From Pseudoxanthomonas helianthi (GTDB lineage Bacteria; Pseudomonadota; Gammaproteobacteria; Xanthomonadales; Xanthomonadaceae), in contig NZ_JAGKTC010000002.1 of the NCBI RefSeq assembly GCF_017939625.1, positions 248,629-312,628 of the forward strand: a DNA stretch of 64,000 nt, written 5' to 3'. Positions 31,201-40,200 of the stretch are shown here, one piece after another. Position numbers and translations under genes: made by a program. Each line of letters opens with the position of its first letter. Within the stretch, counting starts at the first letter, position 1. A model generated the notes under the pieces. It saw nothing but the letters and a program-made list of their open reading frames with translations, was not told the DNA's origin and searched no databases.

Positions 31201-34200
31201 CAACGACCTGCTTGGTGGCTCAGGTAACGATTTACTCGTTGGTGGAAAGCTAGATGATTGGTTGCTGGGAGATGCAGGAGACGACGTAATCTTTGCGGGA
31301 AATGTGGCCAATAGTTCGTTCGCGGCCTCCGATATGGCTGCCGAGGCGGCAGCCGTTTCTGTGGACGCTGGCAACGGCAACTATCTCTATGGCGGTGACG
31401 GGAGCGACCGCTTGTATGGCGGAGCCGGATCCGACTGGCTCCAAGGTGGTGCCGGAAACGACCGCCTCGTCGGTGGATCGGGTGGTGATATTCTCCAAGC
31501 TGGAAGTGGGGATGATCGCGGCGTTAATGGCGAGGCGATGATTTTCGGTGGCTCAGGCTCGGACCAATACATCTTCGCCTTCGGCGATGGCAAAGACGTC
31601 GTCTTCGATGCGGGCAGCCCCGGTGATGTGCGAGGATCGGCCGACAGCATCGATGCGCGGTACGGCCAAATCCGCGCAGGCACGCTGGCGCGAAACTGGG
31701 CCGGTGACGGCGATTACGAAGTCGACGGCTCGGTCAAGGGAGGCGAAGACGCCATTGCATTCGGTGTCGGGATCTCGGCGGCCAACATCCAGCTACGTCG
31801 TTCCGGCAATGATCTGATCATCGCTTTGGCGGCTTTGGACGCCAATGGCGTCGGCGTACTGACCGGTGATGAGCTCACTATCCAGGATTGGTTCCTTAGC
31901 AGCCGGAAAATCGAATGGCTGCGCTTCGCCGACGGCGAAGAGTTCCGCATCGGCGACATGACCTCGTTCATGATCGGCAGCGGCGAATCCGATGTCATCC
32001 TGGGAAGCTATGCCGCCGACTTCATTTATGGAGGCGGTGGTGACGACGTCATCCGCGCACTGGCCGGCGACGACTTTGTTAATGGCGGCGGCGGCAACGA
32101 CTTCGCCGCCGGCGATGGCGACAACGACTGGGTGCTGGGCGGGTCCGGCAACGACCAAGTCCTGGGCGGCAGCGGCCACGACACGCTGTTCGGCGACGAT
32201 GGCAACGACTTCGTCTACGGTGGCCTTGGCGCCAACTCCGGTTCCGACTTGATCTCCGGTGGCCGCGGCGACGACACGGTCGTGGGCGGTGCCGGCGACG
32301 ACGTGTTCCGTTACTCGCGCGGCGATGGCCGCGACGTGCTGATGGACGACTTCGTCAACAACTGGGACCTGGTCTGGCAGAACGGCGTCTACGCCAACGG
32401 TTATGTATTACAGGCCGACGGCACGGTCACCAAGAACGGTGTGGTCTATTTCGACGGCTCTAAGTGGCTGGGCCAATACGACTGGAACGACGAAACCAAG
32501 ACGCTGAAGCGCCATGGCGGCGCGGTCAACGGCAATGTCGCGGCCAATGCAGGCACCGACACGCTCGAATTCGGCATCGGCATCGATATCCAGGACGTTC
32601 AGCTGCGCCGCAACGGCAACGATCTGGAGCTGGCCGTCGGAGAGGAGAACAGCGCCGCAGGCTTCGATGGGACGGCCGACCGGATCGCAATCAAGGACTG
32701 GTTCACCGTCGGCAAGTCGATCGAGAACTTCGTCTTCGCCGCCACCGGTCGTCACGCAGTCAGCACGATGAACCTTGATGGGGGCACCGATGCCGACGAC
32801 ACGCTGACCGGCACTACGGGGGTCGACTGGCTCACCGGCAATGGCGGCGACGACGCCATCGATTCCGGGTTGGGCAATGACATCCTCGCAGGCAATGCGG
32901 GTAACGACACGCTCAAAGGCAACGACGGCAACGACGTGTTGTACGGCGGCGCCGGCGACGACCTGCTGGACGGCGGGTCCGGAGTCGACCTCATGTTCGG
33001 TGGCGACGGTATGGATATCGCCTCTTACGCCGGCGCCACCCGCGTGGTCAACGCCTATCTCGACAACGCCTATTCGAACTTGTTTGCCGGCTCCGCGGCC
33101 GGAGACCAGTTCGACAGCATCGAAGGGCTGGAGGGTCGGACGGGTTACGTCCAGTATCTCGGCGGCGACAGCGCGGACAACTATTTCAAGGGTGCGGACG
33201 CCAACTTCCTGTTCGGCGGCGCTGGCGACGACACGTACGAGATCAACACGGGAAGCAGCGTTGTTTCCAGCGTAAAGATCAACGAAGGCACTTACGCCGC
33301 AAAAGAGATCGTGAACGCGGCCGGCGAGTTCAACAGTACGGACTATCTGGCCGCATGGGAGTACCTTGGGTTTGGTACGACTCCACAGGGCGATCGGCAT
33401 AAGTATCGCCTGACCATTACCAATCGCGCGACGGGAACCGTCGTCTACCAGAGCGTAGACGGTACGGATTACACGTACACCACACAGGTTGCCATGCCCA
33501 CAGCCTCCACGTGGGTCGCCAGGTGGACGGAATACGTCAACAAGGTCTCGGGCGGCAACCAGGTGATCGAGACGTTAACGACGGGTGGCGACAGCGGTAC
33601 GGATACCGTCGTTCTGGCGGCGCCGCGCTTCAGTTTGTCGGACTTGACCATATACCGGTTCGGAAACGAATTGGGGATCGGCGAAGCCGCAACGGGACAA
33701 CGGATCGTTTCGCTGCGCGACCAGTATGTCCAAGGACGTGCGGTCGAGATGCTGCAGTTTGCTGACGGATTGACGATTGATCTTACCGTCTACCGGGATG
33801 ATAGAACCCCGACGAACCAAGACGATGTTCTCGTACGAACCAGCTCCGGCATCACCATCGATGGCCTGGATGGAAACGATGTCCTCGCCGGGGCGCTGAA
33901 CGGTAGCCAGACGCTCATTGGCGGCAATGGCGACGATACGCTGGAAGGCGGTGCGGGGGCCGACACGCTGGACGGTGGGAGCGACAGCGTGAGTCTTGGC
34001 TTGGCGGCCGAGGCGGGTAAGCCTTACGGCGATACGATCCGCTACGTCACTTCGGATGCGGCGCTCATCGCCGATCTGGCAACGTCTACCGTGAGCGGGG
34101 GCCATGCGACGGGCGACGTACTGGTCAAGGATGCTGCCGGCGTCAGTACGATCGAGAACGTCACGGGTACCAACCTGTTCGGCGACCTGATCCAGGGTGA

Positions 34201-37200
34201 TGCGCGAGCCAATCGCCTGATCGGCTTGGGTGGCAATGACACACTCGACGGCCGCGGCGGCGACGATGTATTGGTCGGTGGTGCAGGAGACGACGTCCTC
34301 TATGGCGGCGACGGCGCGGATGCATTGTCTGGCGACGAAGGCATCGACCGGCTGGAAGGCGGCACAGGCAATGACCTGCTCAGTGGCGGATCTGAAGACG
34401 ATACGCTGCTCGGCGACGCCGGCGACGACCAACTGACTGGCGACGATGGCAACGACACGCTGTACGGCGGCGCAGGCAAGGACACGCTCGGTGGCTGGGA
34501 CGGCAACGACATCCTGCGTGGTGAAGCAGATGACGATCGTCTGGCCGGCGGCTTCGGCGACGACACGCTCGAAGGCGGCGCGGGAAATGACATCCTGGCC
34601 GGCGAAGCGGGGTCCGACCAGTTGTTGGGCGGCAGCGGCGACGACGTCTATGTGTTCGATGCCAACAGCGGAGCCGATACGGTCATCGATGCTGACGGCC
34701 TGAAGAACGAACTGGTCATCACCGACGCAGATGCCTCGCGAATCTGGATTGCCCGATCTGGCAACGACTTGGTGATATCGGTCATCGGTGGCAGTACCGT
34801 GATCACGCTGGACAATTTCCTGCTGGCGGATGCCTCCGCCACTCGGATATACAAGATCACTACCAGCAGCGGCGCATTGTTCCTGGGTACGGCCACTCCC
34901 TTGATCGACGCCATGCAGCAGGCCTCGGCGACTGTGCCGACCAGCATGCCGCAAGCGGTGACCGACTTGCTCGACGACTATTGGCACGTCGGCGGCAAGG
35001 CCGCGCCAACGGTGGCGGACCAGGCCGTAGTTACCAATGAAGATACCGCCCTCAGCGGCCAGGTGCTCGCCAGCGACCACGACAACAACATCACCGGTTA
35101 TAGCGTAGCGAACCTGCCGGCACTCGGTACCGTATCCCTCGATGCGGCCACGGGTGCGTGGACCTACACGCCGGGTTCCAACCTGAATGGTGCCGACCAG
35201 TTCGTCATCACGATCACCGATGCCGACGGCAATCATGTCCAGCAGACGGTCGACGTCGCAATTACGCCGGTCAACGATGCGCCTGCCGTGGTGCCGCCAG
35301 CCACGTTGGCCATCGACGAAGGGGCGGCGACGGGAGCTTCGATTGGTGCTTTCACGCACCAGGATCCGGATGGCCCGCAAGCGACGGCCACTTTCCAGCT
35401 GATGGACAACGCGGGGGGACGTTTCGCCATCAGTGCGGATGGACAGCTGACCGTGGCCAACGGTGGCGACGCACTGAACCACGAAGCGGCGGCGAGCCAC
35501 AGCATCACGGTCCGCGTCACCGATGCGTACGGCGCATGGTCGGATCAGACCTTCGCGGTGACGGTGCGCAACGTCAACGAAACCCCGTACATCATCACTC
35601 CAACCGGCAACAATACCCCTGCGGTGGTATCGGAGAACGCGACTGGCGCCAGCGTGTCGCCGGCTTGGACCGTGGGCGACCCGGACAATACCGCGCCATC
35701 GTTGCAGATCACTGATAACCCCGGCGATTTGCTGGAGGTCAATGGCACGACGGTTCGGGTTAAATCTGGCGTCGTAGTTGACTTCGAGGCGCTGGCCGCA
35801 GGCAAGACGCTGGAAGATACCGATGGCGACGGGATCAAGGAAGTCCGCCTGACCGCCACGGTCGTAGCCAGCGACGGGCAACTGGCCTCTGCGCCGACCC
35901 AGTTCACTTTCCTGGTCGAAGACGCCAACGAGGCGCCGATCGCCATTGCTTTCACGCCGGCGGTTTCATCGATCGACGAACGCGACCATCCGATGCAGGG
36001 TGCTTCGCTGCCCGCCATCAAGCTGGGCACACTGGCCGGCACCGATCCCGACGCCGGTGCTGGTAGCTTCGATTTCGCGTCCTTGGCCTATAGCGTGGCC
36101 GACAGCCGCTTCGAAATCGTCAATGGCAACGAACTGTACCTGAAGGCCGGCGGAGCACTGGACTTCGAAGCCGGCACGACCGTGTCGGTAAATGTCACGG
36201 TCACCGACCGCGGTGGAAGCGTGGCGGGTTTGAGCTACACAAGGACTTTGACGTTTACCGTCAATAACCAGGATGATTATTGGTATGGAACTGCCGGAGA
36301 CGACACGCTGACCGGTCAGGCAAATCGCGACATCATGGATGGTGGGACCGGGAACGATGTTCTGTCCGGGAGCAACGGCGACGACGATCTGTACGGTCGT
36401 GACGGGGTCGATAGTCTCAACGGACAGGATGGCAACGATCAGCTCTGGGGTGGCCTGAGCAACGATTCGCTGTATGGAGATAACGGAAACGACGTCCTTT
36501 ACGGCGAAGATGGAGATGATCTACTTGACGGCGGCATCGGCAACGATCAGCTGTATGGCGGGGTAGGCAATGACGCCCTGTGGGGTGGAGAGGGTGACGA
36601 CCTCCTGGATGGCGGAAGTGGTGCCGACGTGTTGCGTGCAGCTTTGGGTAATGATCTGTTGCTGGGCGGCGATGGCGATGACGTGCTTTATGGGGCGCAA
36701 GGTGCAGACAGGTTGGAAGGTGGCGCCGGCATGGATACGGCGACGTACGAGTGGGCGACCGAAGGAGTAGTTGCCAACCTGGGAATGGGCGGAACCGGTG
36801 GCCAGGCCGATGGCGATGTTTATGTCGACATTGAAAGGCTCGTGGGTTCTGTGTATGCCGACAGCCTCACCGGCAGTGCAGGGGCGGATGTCATCGATGG
36901 TGGCACCGGGAACGATACGATCTACGGAGGCGGTGGTAACGATGTACTGTATGGTGGTGACGGCGACGATTTGATCGACGCTCAGGCCGGCAACGACCAA
37001 CTGATCGGCGGCAAGGGTAACGACACGCTGATTGGTGGCGACGACAGCGACATCTACATCGTGGATCTGGACTCGGGTGCCGACACCATCCAGAACTACG
37101 ACCCCAATGGCACCGACATCGACGCGATCGGTTACCAGGGTATTACCCGCGACCGGCTGTGGTTCGCGCGCAACGGTAACGATCTGGTCATTTCCGTAGT

Positions 37201-40200
37201 CGGAACTACGGTCCAGACCACGGTCAAGGACTGGTACCTGACGGCCACTGCTTCCGATCGGGCCAATTACAAGATCGACTTCATTATCGCGGGCGAACAC
37301 TACTCCGACACGATCAACGCGGAAGGTTTGGTCACGTTGATGGCAGGCTATACAAAGCCTTCTACCCAAGCCGCCTACAACACGTTGCATGCCGACTACG
37401 CATTTGAAAACCAATGGAAGCAGCACTGGGATGCCAATGGGGCTCCAGTCATCCAGGCGATCGGAACGCAGACAATCAACGAAGATGGCGCGCTGACTCT
37501 GCAATTCACCGTCGCGGACGACATCACGCCGGTCGATTTTCTGAATGTCACCGCAACTGCGGCGAATGGTCAGGTCAATGCGCCTACCGTCAGCGGTCCG
37601 GTCAATGGCGTCTATACACTGACCGTACAGGGCGCTTCCAATCGGAGCGGCAGCGTCGACATTACCTTGCGCGCCAAGGATCCGGGCGGACTGGAAAGCA
37701 CCAGAACATTCACGCTCAACATTAACCCGCTTGCCGATGCGCCAAGTCTGACGGTGCCAACGTTCGGTGCCAATACGACTCTGGACTCGGGCTCTCTGGC
37801 GCTGAATATCCAGTCGGCATTGGTGGATGCGGATGGCTCGGAGACCTTGGAAATCCGTGTTTCCAATATCCCTACGGGGCTTTCGCTCAACCAGGGAACC
37901 AACCTGGGCAATGGCGTGTGGTCGCTGACACAGGCCCAGTTGACGGGACTGCTGCTCACCGGCCCTTCGACCTGGTCGCAAGACCTGACTGGTTCCGCAG
38001 CCTTGACCGTGACCGCCATATCCAAGGAAATCGCGACGGGCCAGACCGCGCAGACGGTCAAGACCTTGAGCATTCCGATCAACGCACGACCGACCGATAT
38101 CACGTCGGGGATTCTGGCTGTCAACGAATCAACTGCAGCTGGCACCGTTGCCACGGGGACGGTGGTTGGACAATTCGGCCACGCGGATCCCGACGGCACC
38201 AGCGGGGCGACCTACAGTCTGACGAACAATGCCGGCGGCCGCTTCCAGATCAACGCCAGCACCGGTCAGTTGACGGTAAGTAATGGCAGTCTGTTGGATC
38301 GCGAAGCCGCGGCCAGCCATACGATCACGGTGCGCGTCACTGACGCGGGTGGATTGACCTACGACGAAAACTTCACGGTTACCATCAATAACGTCAACGA
38401 AGCGCCCACCACACCCGCCGTTGGCTCCCAGCCGATCACCCTGGCTGCTGAGAATACGGCATTGGCTGGTCAGGTAGTCGCCAATCTGACTGCCACCGAT
38501 CCGGAGGGAACGACTCCGTCGTTCGTCATCTCCAGTGATCCGCGCAGTTGGTTTGAGGTCGTCGGTAGTCAGCTCAAATTCCGTGCAGGCTTGAGCTTCG
38601 ATTTCGAGACGCTCAAGGCGGCGGGCATGACGCTCAGCGATATCGACGCCGATGGCAGGCAGGAGGTGGTCTATACCGCGGACGTTCTGTCCACCGATGG
38701 TAGTTTGAATTCACCAGCAACGCGCTCCATCACCGTCCGCATCGAGGATGCGAACGACGTGCCCACCGACATCAGCAGCGGCAGCTTGGCGGTGGCCGAG
38801 AATGCGGCCAATGGAACGCTGGTGGGAACCTTCAACGGCGCGGATCCGGACGCCGGGAATACGTTGACGTTCAGCTTGGTCGACAGTGCCGGCGGGCGCT
38901 TTGCCATCAACGCCACAAACGGCCAACTGACTGTTGCGAACGGGAGCTTGCTGAACTACGAGTCGGCGACGTCCCATGCGATTACCGTGCGGGTAAGCGA
39001 TGGTGTTGCGACGCGGGATGAGAACTTCACGGTGGCCGTCAGCAACGTCAACGAGGCACCTGCGACGCCGACGATCGCCACCCAGCCGGTCACTACTTCG
39101 ACGGAAGGCACTGCATTGGCCAATGCGGTGGTCGCCACCTTCTCTGCAACGGACCCCGACGGCACTACGCCTGCCTACAGCCTCGCCAGCGATCCCAAAG
39201 GCTGGTTCGCGATGTCGGGCAATCAACTTAAGTTCAATGGCGGCTTCAACACGGATTTCGAAGCGCTGCTGGCGGCAGGCGGCGTTACGCTGACGGACGT
39301 TGATGCCGATGGGCAGCAGGAGGTCTCCTACACCGCTTCCGTCAGATCCACAGACGGAGCTTTGAACTCGGCGGCGACTAACGTCGTTGTTCGAATTGAA
39401 GATGTTAACGAATCCCCTGTTATCACCAATTCATCGTTCTCAATACTCGAAAGTTCGCCGGGAGCTGGTCAGACTCTTATTGGTACCGTTGCAGTAACCG
39501 ATCCGGATACTCAGAGCTACAACAGGGATCTCCGCTATAGCCTCACGGGAGGAGATACCAGTCGGTTTTCGATCAATGCGACGACAGGTCAGTTGTACTT
39601 GCAGGGAGCAGTAGATTACGAAGCTGCCACCAGTCATCAGGTACAAGTTACAGTCAAAGATCGGGGAGGTTCTGGGCTCGCAGCCAACAAGATGCTGACG
39701 ATCAATGTGACAGACGTAAACGAGGCTCCCAATTTCCCATCGTCAACTGGGCCGTCTGGCATATTCGTATGGAGTGCGGGTGAGTACGGAACGTTATCTC
39801 TTCAACTTTGGGCGACAGATCCGGAAAAGAGTGCAATCACGTATAGCATTTCCAGCATTCAAGGGGGCAGCTGGATAAGCAGCGCGTCAATTTCGGGAAG
39901 CGTTTTGAATGTGGGAGCGACGGTGTATGGAGGTGAATACGCTTCAATATATGTAAGAGCAACCGATAGCGGTGGGTTGTCTTCTATTGCAAAAATTGAT
40001 GTATATGGCAATGCGGCTACTGGCCCAGTTGTGTTTGATATTGATGGGGACGGCGTTGAGCTGATAAGTCTCGCTTCCTCAGCGATTATGTTTGACATGA
40101 ATGATGACGGAATTCTTGACAAGACTGGGTGGGTGAAGCCAGATGACGGCCTGTTAGTCCTCGACCGGAATCGCAACGGTTTGATTGATAGCGGCAGCGA

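Noticed and set aside
33575..35881. 768-codon minus-strand frame inside the RTX gene
   Set aside because: It is produced by the repeated GGxGxDxL codons read backwards; no start signal or domain. Several shorter frames in the RTX region have the same cause.
31030..37090. Regularly repeated DNA considered as a CRISPR array or satellite
   Set aside because: The period is about 27 bases and translates throughout into calcium-binding nonapeptides in one open frame.
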